Shown: positions 40,681 through 49,435, numbered from the stretch's first letter. The stretch is DNA of 64,000 bases from Enterobacter ludwigii (GCA_900068845.1 CEFQ01000010.1:24051-88050); one strand, 5' to 3'. Notes: generated by a model from the sequence alone, not told the origin. A program made the numbers and translations.

Positions 40681-41081
40681 GGGAATGTCTCTAATTGCGG
40701 GTAGGATTGCGGCGGTCAGTCTGGCAGAAAGGACCCGCATCGGCAATGGCAAAAGCGCGCTTGCTTTACCCCTGAAATCAGTAAGTGTCACGTTCACTTT
40801 GTTTAATTAATCAACGATAACTATCGCGAAATTCTAATGCTTTTGCGGTTGATATTCTCAAAGATGAGTGCGCTAAAAACATACATAGTGAACGAAAAGG
40901 TGCAATTAGCCTTGATAAGCGGGTTATTCAGGGGCTTTTGTTCGACTTTTTGCAGATGTAACGCTTATGTGTTGCTACGGATGGGAGAAATTCTGATTAA
41001 AAAAACCTGTCGCTTTGCTTTATATTTAGCGCGCCATTAGGTGAACGATTAGATACTCAAAATAATTCAGAGGTCATTTCA
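40681..41081. other. 400-bp intergenic region, dbpA to small YmgB-like gene
   Basis: AT-rich region with the divergent promoters. An open frame at 40837-41040 has no ribosome site and unusual composition, and is not accepted. No RNA structure was recognised by eye. Confidence 0.45.
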
Positions 41082-41279
41082 TTGAGTCATTACGTCCAGG
41101 GACAAAACGAAGACATTCTGAAAATCGTCGGCCGCGCCGTGTTAACGCTGCATCTGCACGGAGAAACTTTGTCATCTGATAAAGTCAGCTCCATGATTGC
41201 CTGTTACGCGGAAGAAGAGCCTGTTAGTGACGATGAAAACCAGCGGTTGTATGCGCTGGCGATTCAGATGCTTTCGTAA
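41082..41279 (+). CDS. YmgB/AriR-family small regulatory protein (probable)
   Basis: 65 residues from TTG 41082 with AGAGGT about 10 bases upstream. Composition and pattern (DILKIVGRAVLTLHLHGETLSSDKVSSMIACY, then DDENQRLYALAIQML) fit the small all-helical YmgB/AriR/YcgZ family, which in E. coli connects blue-light and stress signalling to biofilm control through the Rcs system. It is monocistronic with its own terminator. The TTG start is unusual but no ATG is available in frame. Family assignment is from remembered pattern and moderate. Confidence 0.55.
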   Translation: MSHYVQGQNEDILKIVGRAVLTLHLHGETLSSDKVSSMIACYAEEEPVSDDENQRLYALAIQMLS

Positions 41280-41328
41280 ATCCAGCACTCATCGGGTGTG
41301 CGTGTGCCACCCTTTTTATGTCGTACGT

Positions 41329-41355
41329 AAAGCCTCCTTGCGGAGGCTTTTTTGT
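41329..41355 (+). terminator. Rho-independent terminator after the YmgB-like gene
   Basis: AAAGCCTCC/GGAGGCTTT nine-base stem, TTGC loop and T-rich tail. Confidence 0.88.
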
Positions 41356-41379
41356 TTTGAGCTGTGCGGTTTTTGGAAC

Positions 41380-41404
41380 GGTCGCTATGAATGGCGACCC
41401 TACG
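41380..41404. repeat. REP-like palindrome, family B copy 2
   Basis: GGTCGCTAT-GA-ATGGCGACC (one mismatch) followed by CTACGG, the same unit as at 10591-10658. Confidence 0.75.
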
Positions 41405-41409
41405 GAATA

Positions 41410-42771
41410 TTACGCGCTAAACACCGGCAATCCGCGGTGGAAAGTGGCGCGTACCGGGGAGATGCGTGCCACGGCTTCGGCGGAGCAGCTGGCATCGACC
41501 AGCATCATGCTGGCTTCATCATCGACCTTCGGCCATTGTCGCTCGCCCTGATTCGACAGCGGCAAAATCCCGCCGGTGGCGATATGCAGCGCGCGGCTCA
41601 AACCGAACTCATCGGAACCGCGATACAGCTGCGCATACACATTGGCTTTTTCCAGCATGCTGCCGGTGCCGAACGGCGACCAGTGATCGATCACGCTATC
41701 GGTGCCGGTCATCACGGTAATGCCCGCCGCCTGCAGCTGCGGCAGCGGCATGGTCAGTTTGCCAATGGGAATCGTCGAGGCCACGCTCATCTGCTGCTCG
41801 GCCATGCCTGCAATCATCTGATCCAGCGCTTTGCCTTCCAGCGTCCCGAGCGCAAAACCGTGGCTCAGCGTCACTTTGCCTTTCAACTGCGGATTTTTAG
41901 CAATGGTATCGATCATGTACTGAATCGCCGCCACGCCAGATGGTGAGGTCTCATGCAGATGAATATCTACGCCGCGCTGGAAGTCGATGGCGATTTGGAA
42001 CATGGCATCCAGCGACGCCTGCATCGCGCCATCCACATTGGTGGGGTCGAGTCCGCCCACGAACTGTACGCCCATCTGCATCGCTTCGCGCATCAAGCCA
42101 TCCACCTTCGAGTGCAGCAAACCGTGCTGTGGGAAGGCAACGATTTCACACGGGAATTCCGGGTGATCGGCCAGCGCCAGCTTGAGATGCTCAAGACTTT
42201 TCAACCCGCTCACCGGATCGATATTGCAGTGGCTGCGCGCTTCGGTGGTGCCTTTGCTGTGCAGCAGACCCATGATCGCTTCGGCACGCGCCTGCGAAGT
42301 CGGCAGCAGTTGCGGGATCAGCACCTGTTCACGTGCAATCATATCCATGATGGTTTTGCCCTGACGCGGACGCGGCGCTTGCCACGGCCCACCGTAGAAG
42401 GTTTTGTCGAGATGGATATGCATGTCGCGCGTGCGCGGCAGCAGCAGGGCGCCGTTGGCATCCCATTGCGGCAGCGCGGCGTTGCGCGCGTTGCCTGCCG
42501 CCTCGATTGCGGCAAACGTGCCGTCTTTAATCGTGATGTCATACAGGGCCGTGCGCGTGGCGATCACCTCATTACCGTCGCGCTCAAAACCCTCTTCGAG
42601 GCGTACGTTGAGCAGCTGATAATGCGCCACGCGCGGCGGTGGCGTGTGCGGCTGTATGCCGTTGGCGTGCAGTGGAGAAGCGGGGCCGGCGTAGCTGATA
42701 CCGGCGGCCAGCAGGCTACCGGCGGCGGTCAGGCTAAGAAATTCGCGACGGCTGGGAGAGGTAAGTTGCAT
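41410..42771 (-). CDS. Tat-exported amidohydrolase, cytosine deaminase-like
   Basis: 453 residues from ATG 42771. The N terminus has a twin-arginine signal, SRREFLSLTAAGSLLAAG, ending near a signal peptidase site at about residue 36. The amidohydrolase metal sites are visible: DMHIHLDKTF (HxH), DIHLHETSPSG, LSHGFALG and GTDSVIDHWSP, in the arrangement of CodA-like deaminases. Cytosine deaminases are normally cytoplasmic, so an exported relative suggests a different substrate, such as an environmental N-heterocycle. The LysR gene lies directly upstream on the same strand and a CynX-type transporter diverges from it. Confidence 0.85.
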   Translation of the reverse strand: MQLTSPSRREFLSLTAAGSLLAAGISYAGPASPLHANGIQPHTPPPRVAHYQLLNVRLEEGFERDGNEVIATRTALYDITIKDGTFAAIEAAGNARNAALPQWDANGALLLPRTRDMHIHLDKTFYGGPWQAPRPRQGKTIMDMIAREQVLIPQLLPTSQARAEAIMGLLHSKGTTEARSHCNIDPVSGLKSLEHLKLALADHPEFPCEIVAFPQHGLLHSKVDGLMREAMQMGVQFVGGLDPTNVDGAMQASLDAMFQIAIDFQRGVDIHLHETSPSGVAAIQYMIDTIAKNPQLKGKVTLSHGFALGTLEGKALDQMIAGMAEQQMSVASTIPIGKLTMPLPQLQAAGITVMTGTDSVIDHWSPFGTGSMLEKANVYAQLYRGSDEFGLSRALHIATGGILPLSNQGERQWPKVDDEASMMLVDASCSAEAVARISPVRATFHRGLPVFSA

Positions 42772-42859
42772 CAGAGGTTCCATCAAATGAGAAACGCTTA
42801 ATCTGGCAAAACTCAACGCATCGCGCTGCGATATTTGCCACTGATGAGCAGTGGAAAAA

Positions 42860-43720
42860 TCACTGCCACTGTAAGTGGCAAAACGTGACCAGCGCAGCGG
42901 CCAGAGCCTGTTGCAGAGTGTCCTGTGGCGCGCGGCAAAACAGCGCCAGTTCAAAATGGTTGATATCGGGTAATCCGTCAGCCTCACCTAATACGCGATG
43001 CTCAGGCAGGCGGCAGCTGGCAGGAAGCAGTGTTAAGCCTAATCCGGCGGCGCTGGCGCTGGCGAGCGCCACCAAACTGGCACTGCTGTAGCTGATGCGC
43101 CAGCTGCGGCCGAGGGTATCCAGCGTCTGCGCCATCTCTTCGCGATAGAGACCGAGCTGCGGGAACACCACCAGCGGCACCGGCGTTTGCTCAAAACAGG
43201 GATATTCGGCGCTGTCCAGCCACAGCAGCGGCTCGGGGCGCGAAGCCAGCGGGCGGTCGCCGCCCGGCTGTTTGATCAGCATGATATCCAGCTCCTCGCG
43301 CTGCCAGGCGCGGTGCAGATCGACATACATGCCGCTCATCACGTCGAGGCGCAGTTGCGGATGTTCACGGCTGAACTCCGCCAGTAAACCGGCGGTCGGC
43401 GCGGCAAAATCTTCCGGCACGCCGAGACGCAACACGCCGTCGCGCCATTTATCGCTCAGCACGTCATGCGCTTCTCCGTTTAGCGCAATAATGCGGCGCG
43501 CATAGCCCAGCAGTTTCTCGCCCTCTTCGGTGAGCGCCACCTGATGCGAGGTGCGCTCCAGCAGCGGTTTGCCAATCATCTCTTCCAGCCGACGCACCTG
43601 CTGACTGACGGTGGATTGCGACAGATGCACACGATCGGCGGCGCGGGTGAAGCTGGCGGTTTCGCACACCGCCACAAAGCTCAGCAGCTGCTGCGGGGTA
43701 AACATCGGCTGTCGATTCAT
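42860..43720 (-). CDS. LysR-family transcriptional regulator
   Basis: 286 residues. Winged HTH at the N terminus (FVAVCETASFTRAADRVHLSQSTVSQQVRRLEEMIGKPLLER), then a periplasmic-binding-like effector domain from about 95. It diverges from the MFS gene with 87 bp between starts, the usual geometry for control of a divergent target, and precedes the exported amidohydrolase gene on its own strand. Effector unknown. Confidence 0.92.
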   Translation of the reverse strand: MNRQPMFTPQQLLSFVAVCETASFTRAADRVHLSQSTVSQQVRRLEEMIGKPLLERTSHQVALTEEGEKLLGYARRIIALNGEAHDVLSDKWRDGVLRLGVPEDFAAPTAGLLAEFSREHPQLRLDVMSGMYVDLHRAWQREELDIMLIKQPGGDRPLASRPEPLLWLDSAEYPCFEQTPVPLVVFPQLGLYREEMAQTLDTLGRSWRISYSSASLVALASASAAGLGLTLLPASCRLPEHRVLGEADGLPDINHFELALFCRAPQDTLQQALAAALVTFCHLQWQ

Positions 43721-43807
43721 TTTTCCACTGGTCGTTATGGTGTTATTTCATTTCCAAATAGTAACGACTGCTGCGATGCTGACAACCTCTTTACAGCAGG
43801 ATTGTGT

Positions 43808-44980
43808 ATGAATCGACATTATAACGGATTAACGCTCGGCGCTTTGGTGCTGGCTGGGCTGAATATGCGACCGTTACTCACTTCTATTAGTCCATTACTC
43901 GGTCAGCTTCGTCAGACGATGGGACTCTCTTCACTGGCGGCCTCGCTGCTGCCTGCGGTACCCATGATAATGATGGGCGCAGTCGCGCTGCTGAGCGCTT
44001 CGCTGAAGCAGCGCGTGCCGCAGCAACGCTTGCTGCTGGCCGGATTGACGCTACTGCTGCTGGCGCTGGCGGCGCGCGGCCTGATCCATGACGGCGGCTG
44101 GCTGGTGGTCAGCGCGCTGTTTGGCGGGCTTGGCGTTGGCGTGGTGCAGATGGCGATGCCGGGCCTGATTCGTCAGCGGTTTGCACAGCGCAGCGCGCCG
44201 GTCACCGGATTGTGGGCGGGCGCACTGATGGGCGGCGGCGGGTTGGGCGCGGCGTTATCGCCGTGGCTCAGCGAGCGTTTCGGCTGGTCGCTGGCGCTGA
44301 CCGGCTGGGCGCTGCCGGTGCTGCTGGCGATTGGATTGTGGTTATATGTGCGCGTACCCACCACCGCCAGCACGGAAAACATTGCGCTGCCGTCACTGTG
44401 GCGCACGCCGCGCGCCTGGACGCTGGCGATCAGTTTTGGCCTGGTGAACGGCGGTTACGCCACCTGCGTTGCCTGGCTGCCGGATGCTTATCATCATCTT
44501 GGCTGGTCGGCGCAGGCCGGCGGATCGCTGCTCGGCGCGATGATTTTGTGTCAGGTTGCGGGGGCATTACTGATGCCGCTGCTGGCGCGTAAGGCGGATC
44601 GGCGTCCGCAGCTGATTATCAGCCTGCTGTGTCAGCTGGTCGGCATGAGTGGCTTCCTGTTTGCACCGCTGTTCGCGCCGTGGTTGTGGGCGGCAATTGC
44701 TGGATTTGGGCTGGGCGCAGCATTCCCGCTGGCGATGGTGCTGGCGCTCGATCACCTGCCACATCCGCAGGCCGGTGCGCGACTGGTTGCCTTTATGCAG
44801 GGCGCGGGCTTTATTATCGCCGGTAGCATGCCGTTTATTGCCGGCCAGCTACAGGCGTTAACCCACAGTTTTTCCAGCGTGTGGTTGATGCAGGCGGCGG
44901 TGACGGTTGGGCTGATCTTGCTCAACTTGCGCTTTCATCCCCGCAGTTATCGGCGTGCCTTTGGTCGGACTGCAGCTTAA
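43808..44980 (+). CDS. MFS transporter, CynX/NimT family
   Basis: 390 residues from ATG 43808 with AGGA upstream. Twelve hydrophobic segments; the opening LGALVLAGLNMRPLLTSISPLLG, with its N-x-RP motif, is characteristic of the cyanate-transporter (CynX)/nitroimidazole-efflux (NimT) family. Likely exports or imports a small anion or N-heterocycle connected with the adjacent amidohydrolase. Regulation by the divergent LysR protein is inferred. An open frame to 43544 crosses the LysR gene and is not used. Confidence 0.86.
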   Translation: MNRHYNGLTLGALVLAGLNMRPLLTSISPLLGQLRQTMGLSSLAASLLPAVPMIMMGAVALLSASLKQRVPQQRLLLAGLTLLLLALAARGLIHDGGWLVVSALFGGLGVGVVQMAMPGLIRQRFAQRSAPVTGLWAGALMGGGGLGAALSPWLSERFGWSLALTGWALPVLLAIGLWLYVRVPTTASTENIALPSLWRTPRAWTLAISFGLVNGGYATCVAWLPDAYHHLGWSAQAGGSLLGAMILCQVAGALLMPLLARKADRRPQLIISLLCQLVGMSGFLFAPLFAPWLWAAIAGFGLGAAFPLAMVLALDHLPHPQAGARLVAFMQGAGFIIAGSMPFIAGQLQALTHSFSSVWLMQAAVTVGLILLNLRFHPRSYRRAFGRTAA

Positions 44981-44992
44981 TTGGTCCTACCG
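44980..44992. promoter_or_regulatory. LldR-type operator, distal
   Basis: TTGGTCCTACCG at 44981-44992 shares the TTGGTCCTACC core with the second site 126 bp downstream. E. coli lldPRD also has two spaced operators. Confidence 0.55.
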
Positions 44993-45104
44993 CACGGTGC
45001 AAATATGGCCAAGCCGTCACATAACCTGAAAAATCCTGCCCGTTTCATTGCATCAAAATAACAAAGCATTAACCATTCTCTTCCACAAAACCCGTTGCGC
45101 TGAA

Positions 45105-45121
45105 TTTTGGTCCTACCAATT
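45105..45121. promoter_or_regulatory. LldR-type operator, proximal to lldR
   Basis: TTGGT-CCT-ACCAA (45107-45119), a perfect palindrome of the FadR/GntR-family type (TGGTnnnACCA), 38 bp upstream of the lldR start. Confidence 0.72.
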
Positions 45122-45156
45122 CAGCGTTGCGGGCGAGAATTATTCAGGATAATGCG

Positions 45157-45945
45157 ATGACGCAAAATACACTGCGGGCGCGGCTCAGCGCCTGGATCAC
45201 AGAACATCAGCTTGAGTCGGGCATGCGTTTACCTTCGGAGCGCGCACTGGCGGCGGAGTTCGGTGTCTCGCGTTCGTCACTGCGCGAGGCGATTCAGCAG
45301 CTGATCAGCAGCGGCGTGCTGGTCAGCAAACGCGGTGGCGGTACCTGGCTGCGTCAGCCGCAGCAGCCGTGGTCGGAACAGCGCATCGTTGAGCCGATTC
45401 GTCAGCTGTTGGCGGAGGATCCCGATTATCGTTATGACATCCTTGAAGCACGGCACGCCATTGAAGCCAGCACCGCGTGGCATGCGGCGTTACGTGCCAC
45501 CGAATCGGATAAAGAGCGGCTGCGCTATGCGTTCGATGCGCTGCTGAAGATGAATGAGAGCGACGATCCCGATCTCGCCGCGCAGGCCGATTTGCGCTTC
45601 CATCTGGCCATCGCCGAAGCCTCGCATAATGTGGTGTTGCTGCAAACCATGCGCGGCTTTTTTGATCTGCTGCAATCCTCGGTGCTGCACAGCCGCCAGC
45701 GCATGTATACCCATCCGGTGATATTCAATCGTCTTAATGAGCAGCATCAAGCGCTGTTCGATGCGGTGATGGCCGGTGACGCTGAAGCGGCGCGCCAGGC
45801 AGCAATGGATCACCTCGGTTTTGTGCATACCACCATGAAAGCCCTGCACGAAGATGAAGCGCGCCAGGCGCGCATTACGCGTCTGCCGGGCCACGATTTA
45901 CCTCAGCATAAGAAAAAAATGGATGATTATTTCTGCTGCCAGTGA
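45157..45945 (+). CDS. lldR: L-lactate-responsive regulator LldR (GntR/FadR family)
   Basis: 262 residues from ATG 45157 (AGGA upstream). N-terminal winged HTH ([34 protein letters not shown]) and C-terminal FCD ligand domain (from about 90; [11 protein letters not shown] and DHLGFVH give metal-binding His residues). It represses or activates lactate genes according to L-lactate. Two matching operators flank the promoter. The gene overlaps lldD by 23 bases. The lactate permease gene lldP, first in the E. coli operon, is missing here. Confidence 0.93.
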   Translation: MTQNTLRARLSAWITEHQLESGMRLPSERALAAEFGVSRSSLREAIQQLISSGVLVSKRGGGTWLRQPQQPWSEQRIVEPIRQLLAEDPDYRYDILEARHAIEASTAWHAALRATESDKERLRYAFDALLKMNESDDPDLAAQADLRFHLAIAEASHNVVLLQTMRGFFDLLQSSVLHSRQRMYTHPVIFNRLNEQHQALFDAVMAGDAEAARQAAMDHLGFVHTTMKALHEDEARQARITRLPGHDLPQHKKKMDDYFCCQ

Positions 45946-47113
45946 CTATCGCGCCGCGGCGCAACGCATCTTGCCGCCGTTCCTGTTTCACTATCTGGAT
46001 GGCGGCGCATATGCCGAGCACACGCTGAAGCGTAATGTCGCCGATCTTTCCGATGTGGCGCTGCGCCAGCGTGTGCTGAAGAACATGTCGGAATTGAGCC
46101 TTGAGACCACTCTGTTCAACGAAACGTTGTCGATGCCGGTGGCGCTGGCACCGGTGGGTTTGTGCGGCATGTATGCGCGGCGCGGTGAAGTGCAGGCGGC
46201 ACGCGCGGCAGCGCTGAAAGGCATTCCGTTTACGCTCTCTACTGTGTCGGTGTGCCCAATCGAAGAAGTGGCACCGGCCATCAATCGACCCATGTGGTTC
46301 CAGCTCTATGTGCTGCGCGATCGTGGCTTTATGCGCAATGCGCTGGAGCGCGCCAAAGCCGCCGGCTGCACCACGCTGGTGTTCACCGTCGATATGCCGA
46401 CGCCGGGCGCACGGTATCGCGATGCGCATTCCGGCATGAGCGGTCCGCATGCGGCCATGCGGCGTTACTGGCAGTCGGCTACGCATCCGCAATGGGCGTG
46501 GGATGTCGGTTTACATGGCCGCCCGCACGATCTTGGCAATATCTCCACTTATCTCGGCAAACCGACCGGGCTGGAAGATTACATCGGCTGGCTGGCAAAC
46601 AACTTCGATCCTTCCATTTCCTGGAAAGATTTGGAATGGATTCGGGAGTTCTGGGATGGCCCGATGGTCATTAAAGGCATTCTCGACGCGGAAGATGCAC
46701 GGGACGCGGTGCGTTTTGGTGCCGATGGCATTGTGGTGTCGAATCACGGCGGACGTCAGCTGGATGGCGTGCTGTCGTCGGCGCGCGCGTTACCGGCGAT
46801 TGCCGATGCGGTGAAAGGCGATATCACTATTTTGGCCGATAGCGGCATCCGCAGCGGTTTAGACGTGGTGCGGATGATCGCACTCGGTGCCGACAGCGTG
46901 TTGCTGGGGCGCGCGTTTGTCTATGCGCTGGCAACGCACGGTCAACGCGGCGTTGAGAATCTGCTCAATTTGATTGAGAAAGAGATGAAAGTGGCGATGA
47001 CGCTGACCGGCGCGAAATCGATCAAAGAGATCACGCAAGCCTCGCTGGTGCAGGCCAATGCGCTGTTGAGCGAGGCGGGATTGAGCCCGGCACGTCCGCG
47101 GGCGGTGAGCTGA
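45923..47113 (+). CDS. lldD: L-lactate dehydrogenase (FMN, quinone-dependent)
   Basis: 396 residues from ATG 45923, giving [19 protein letters not shown] as in E. coli LldD. FMN-dependent alpha-hydroxyacid dehydrogenase fold with [28 protein letters not shown] and the catalytic His/Arg in [10 protein letters not shown]. Membrane-associated respiratory oxidation of L-lactate to pyruvate. Starts inside lldR (23-base overlap). The C-terminal tail after [11 protein letters not shown] differs from E. coli. Confidence 0.96.
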   Translation: MIISAASDYRAAAQRILPPFLFHYLDGGAYAEHTLKRNVADLSDVALRQRVLKNMSELSLETTLFNETLSMPVALAPVGLCGMYARRGEVQAARAAALKGIPFTLSTVSVCPIEEVAPAINRPMWFQLYVLRDRGFMRNALERAKAAGCTTLVFTVDMPTPGARYRDAHSGMSGPHAAMRRYWQSATHPQWAWDVGLHGRPHDLGNISTYLGKPTGLEDYIGWLANNFDPSISWKDLEWIREFWDGPMVIKGILDAEDARDAVRFGADGIVVSNHGGRQLDGVLSSARALPAIADAVKGDITILADSGIRSGLDVVRMIALGADSVLLGRAFVYALATHGQRGVENLLNLIEKEMKVAMTLTGAKSIKEITQASLVQANALLSEAGLSPARPRAVS

Positions 47114-47136
47114 GTGCCAGCAAAATCAGTGATGTT

Positions 47137-47147
47137 GTCTATACTGA
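47137..47147 (+). promoter_or_regulatory. Sigma-S-type -10 element of osmC
   Basis: GTCTATACTGA contains the extended CTATACT -10 favoured by RpoS, about 30 bp before the osmC start. No good -35 is needed for such promoters. Confidence 0.55.
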
Positions 47148-47177
47148 AACCCTGTCGAACACAACAGGAGGAATGAC

Positions 47178-47606
47178 ATGACTATCCATAAGAAAGGATC
47201 GGCCCATTGGGAAGGCGACATTAAAGGCAAAGGTACGGTAAGCACTGAAAGCGGCGTGTTGAGCAATCAACCGTACGGTTTCAACACCCGTTTCGAAGGG
47301 CAAAAGGGCACCAACCCGGAAGAATTGATTGGTGCTGCGCATGCCGCTTGCTTCTCAATGGCACTGTCGCTGATGTTGGGCAACGAAGGGCACAAGCCAA
47401 CCAGTATCGATACCACGGCTGATGTGTCACTGGATAAAAAGGGCGAGGGTTTCGCCATCACCAAAATCGCGCTGACCAGCGCCATTGCGCTGCCAGGCAT
47501 TGATGACGCGAAGTTCGATGAGATTATCCAGAAAGCCAAAGCGGGCTGCCCGGTATCTCAGGTACTGAATGCCGAGATTACGCTCGACTATACGCTGAAT
47601 AAATAA
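47178..47606 (+). CDS. osmC: Osmotically inducible peroxiredoxin OsmC
   Basis: 142 residues (E. coli 143). Both redox-active Cys are in place: AAHAACFSMALS and KAGCPVSQVL. It reduces organic hydroperoxides. AGGAGG lies upstream. Sequence from MTIHKKGSAHWEGDIKGKGTVSTESGVL is nearly that of E. coli. The sigma-S-like promoter fits its stationary-phase expression and the crl and iraP genes elsewhere in this window. Confidence 0.96.
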   Translation: MTIHKKGSAHWEGDIKGKGTVSTESGVLSNQPYGFNTRFEGQKGTNPEELIGAAHAACFSMALSLMLGNEGHKPTSIDTTADVSLDKKGEGFAITKIALTSAIALPGIDDAKFDEIIQKAKAGCPVSQVLNAEITLDYTLNK

Positions 47607-47685
47607 TCGCCCAATTGGGTGACCAGCGTTAGAATCAACGGTGCGCCTTAGGGCGCATCGTTGCTTTCTGCCGTCTGGAGGATGC

Positions 47686-47793
47686 GTGGCAAAAAAACTG
47701 GCTGCAACCAAACACTGGAAAATGATCGTGGTGCTGTTGTGCATCTGCGGAGCGCTGATGCTGATTCGCTGGGCGGCGATGATATGGGGCTGA
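47686..47793 (+). CDS. yniD: Small membrane protein YniD
   Basis: 35 residues from GTG 47686 with GGAGG upstream. One transmembrane helix. The ends HWKMIVVLLCICGALMLIRW and AAMIWG match E. coli YniD (35 residues) almost residue for residue. Function unknown; such proteins are single-span inner-membrane peptides. The stop overlaps a second tiny gene by 10 bases. Confidence 0.78.
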   Translation: MAKKLAATKHWKMIVVLLCICGALMLIRWAAMIWG

Positions 47794-47903
47794 AGGATTG
47801 GATTTGCAGCCACAAGCTCGGCGTATTGGTGATGGTGATTTTGGTACTGGAGTTACTGCACTATCTGCTCACGGCGTCGTGGTTCCCGTGGCAAATCCGC
47901 TAA
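47784..47903 (+). CDS. Small single-span membrane protein, unknown
   Basis: 39 residues from ATG 47784, which lies inside the yniD stop region (10-base overlap) in another frame. Short polar N terminus (MGLKDWICSHK), one hydrophobic helix (LGVLVMVILVLELLHYLL) and an aromatic/basic end (SWFPWQIR). The membrane-like composition and coupling to yniD support a real gene. I do not recognise the family. Confidence 0.55.
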   Translation: MGLKDWICSHKLGVLVMVILVLELLHYLLTASWFPWQIR

Positions 47904-47907
47904 TCAA

Positions 47908-48141
47908 TCAGGCGTATTCGCCATCGGTCTGCCGGACGTTACGCACGCTGCTGCGCGCAATGCGATAGGCTTTGCGCGGATCGCCCGCCACAAACTCGAA
48001 GGTGGGCGAGAAGTAGAAGGGCAGCCAGCCGCCGAAGCCGCTTTCCCATTCCCAACGTACGGGGCAGGGCCACAGGATGCCATCATACAAAATGTAATAA
48101 ACCCAGCGTCCGTTTGGACGACGGGGACGAGAAGTTTTCAT
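47908..48141 (-). CDS. Hypothetical protein, aromatic-rich
   Basis: 77 residues from ATG 48141; GTG 48150 is an alternative. Rich in Trp, Tyr and Phe (RWVYYILYDGILWPCPVRWEWE, PFYFSPTFEF), with a basic end, and codon choice like neighbouring genes. There is no signal peptide or transmembrane segment. No clear ribosome site precedes either start. It converges on the small membrane protein gene with four bases between stops. Function unknown. Confidence 0.55.
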   Translation of the reverse strand: MKTSRPRRPNGRWVYYILYDGILWPCPVRWEWESGFGGWLPFYFSPTFEFVAGDPRKAYRIARSSVRNVRQTDGEYA

Positions 48142-48252
48142 TGGATTCACAACGGTGATAGTGAAAAGCAGCTTATATTTTGAACGCTACAACCGATTCT
48201 TGCAATGCTGCCTGGCTGTTTTTTGCGCGACCCTAATAAAACTGGCACCGAA

Positions 48253-48423
48253 TTAACGGTGCACTTCGCCACAAAGTAAGACCACATTAGGCCGGACTTT
48301 ATGGATGCGATCGGCCATCTGCTCACAGGCCACTTTGGTCGGATAAATGCGCTCCGAAACCGGTAAGGCGTCGCAGGCATCATGTCCACACGCGCTCACT
48401 AATAAAACAAAACCAATCAGCAT
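48253..48423 (-). CDS. Small lipoprotein, unknown
   Basis: 56 residues. AAAGGAG lies seven bases before ATG 48423. A lipoprotein signal (MLIGFVLLVSAC, lipobox VSAC) leads to a 45-residue mature part with four more or fewer Cys (ACDALP, VACEQM, LLCGEV) and the conserved-looking IYPTKVACEQMADRIHKVRPN. A reasonable promoter lies at 48491-48517 (TTGACT, 15 bp, TATACT on the minus strand). Function unknown; disulphide-bonded outer-membrane or periplasmic location is likely. Confidence 0.68.
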   Translation of the reverse strand: MLIGFVLLVSACGHDACDALPVSERIYPTKVACEQMADRIHKVRPNVVLLCGEVHR

Positions 48424-48635
48424 AATCAGACTCCTTTAACACCTTCTCGTTGGTACGGAATGTGTGGCTGGTCGTTCCCTTTTTTGATCCAGTATAGCTA
48501 AACGCGGCGGGAGTCAATTATCACCCTGAGCGGCTTTCTTGTCTGACTGAGCAGATTATACGCATCGCGGCGCGCATCAGTAGGGTAATCTGGGCTAAAC
48601 TATGCGGCCCTGATAAAAACGATGAGTGCGTTAAC

Positions 48636-48803
48636 ATGTCAAACGAAATTGCCCATCCGGCTAGCAACCCAAAACAAGCCGCCCTGCAACTGGTGATTGA
48701 ATTGGTGCGAGCGGGGAAACTGAGCCCGCTGCACGGTGATGCGTCTAATATGATTTCCATCTACGAGCAGTTCAAAAATCATTTCGAAGCAGAAAAAGAG
48801 TAA
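48636..48803 (+). CDS. Small cytoplasmic protein, unknown
   Basis: 55 residues from ATG 48636. Predominantly helical and amphipathic (PKQAALQLVIELVRAGKLSP, then ISIYEQFKNHFEAEKE), no signal or membrane helix. Ribosome site is weak. Codon use is normal for the genome. I do not recognise the family; it looks like a small adaptor or regulator. Confidence 0.55.
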   Translation: MSNEIAHPASNPKQAALQLVIELVRAGKLSPLHGDASNMISIYEQFKNHFEAEKE

Positions 48804-48816
48804 TTCCTGCGCCTGA

Positions 48817-48983
48817 GGTCGCCATGAATGGCGTCATGCCGATCGGCTAAACGCCGTACCAAATCACCGCACCTTCCGTAGCGGCGCGATTTATCGCGCA
48901 ATGAATTGCGCCGCTACAGTGTGTGCGCTCGGTAATTAGGTTTTTTCATCTCTTAACTGACAACCATTACGCCATGAATGGCG
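48817..48983. repeat. REP-like cluster: family B copy 3, family A copy 5, family B copy 4
   Basis: GGTCGCCAT-GA-ATGGCG at 48817-48833, a complete family A palindrome (CGTAGCGGCG ... CGCCGCTAC) at 48877-48917, and CGCCATGAATGGCG at 48970-48983. This is the only place in the window where both families occur together. Confidence 0.8.
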
Positions 48984-48986
48984 ATC

Positions 48987-49367
48987 TTACACCCGTTCTT
49001 CGGTGTGGGTGCGGTCGTACTCTTCCTGCGCACGTTCCAGGCTTGGACCATGCTCCAGCGCCCAGTCATACAGCGCGATAAACGGTTGTTGCAGCGTCTG
49101 CGCGAGCGGCGTCAGGCTATATTCCACACCGATTGGGGCCGTGTTCAGCACTTCACGATTCACCAGCCCATTCCGCTCCAGCCGCTTTAACGCATCCGCT
49201 AACGCTTTATGGGTGATGCCATCCAGTCGACGACGAATCTCATTAAACCGCGCGGGCTTCGTGCACAGCACGGTAAGAATTAATATCGACCATTTATTGG
49301 TGATGTGCTCCAACACCGGCCGGGTTTTTCCTATATCTCTCAAGCTGTTACCGTCGATCTCTGCCAT
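48987..49367 (-). CDS. HxlR-family transcriptional regulator
   Basis: 126 residues from ATG 49367 (GGAG nine bases upstream; the longer frame to 49400 lacks one). Winged HTH with the family pattern TRPVLEHITNKWSILILTVLC, then RFNEIRRRLDGITHKALADALKRLERNGLV and the beta-wing. HxlR proteins often control a divergent oxidoreductase gene and respond to aldehydes, quinones or redox change. That is the arrangement here. Confidence 0.9.
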   Translation of the reverse strand: MAEIDGNSLRDIGKTRPVLEHITNKWSILILTVLCTKPARFNEIRRRLDGITHKALADALKRLERNGLVNREVLNTAPIGVEYSLTPLAQTLQQPFIALYDWALEHGPSLERAQEEYDRTHTEERV

Positions 49368-49389
49368 GGCGATATACTCCGCGATATCT

Positions 49390-49435
49390 GGTATAAACAA
49401 AGTGCGTAATTGTTATTAAGTATAAAATATATACC
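49390..49435. promoter_or_regulatory. Putative HxlR operator in the divergent promoter region
   Basis: GTATA-AAATA-TATAC palindrome (49420-49434) plus an outer GGTATA (49390-49395) inverted against TATACC (49430-49435). HxlR proteins commonly bind such AT-rich palindromes between the regulator and target genes. Confidence 0.5.

Noticed and set aside
40837..41040. Open frame between dbpA and the YmgB-like gene
   Set aside because: No ribosome site and not protein-like; AT-rich regulatory region.
42783..42987. N-terminal extension of the Tat amidohydrolase
   Set aside because: It would bury the twin-arginine signal and runs into the LysR gene.
48147..48389. Minus-strand 80-codon frame
   Set aside because: Overlaps the 56-residue lipoprotein gene in another frame, which has a strong ribosome site and lipobox; this frame has unnatural composition.
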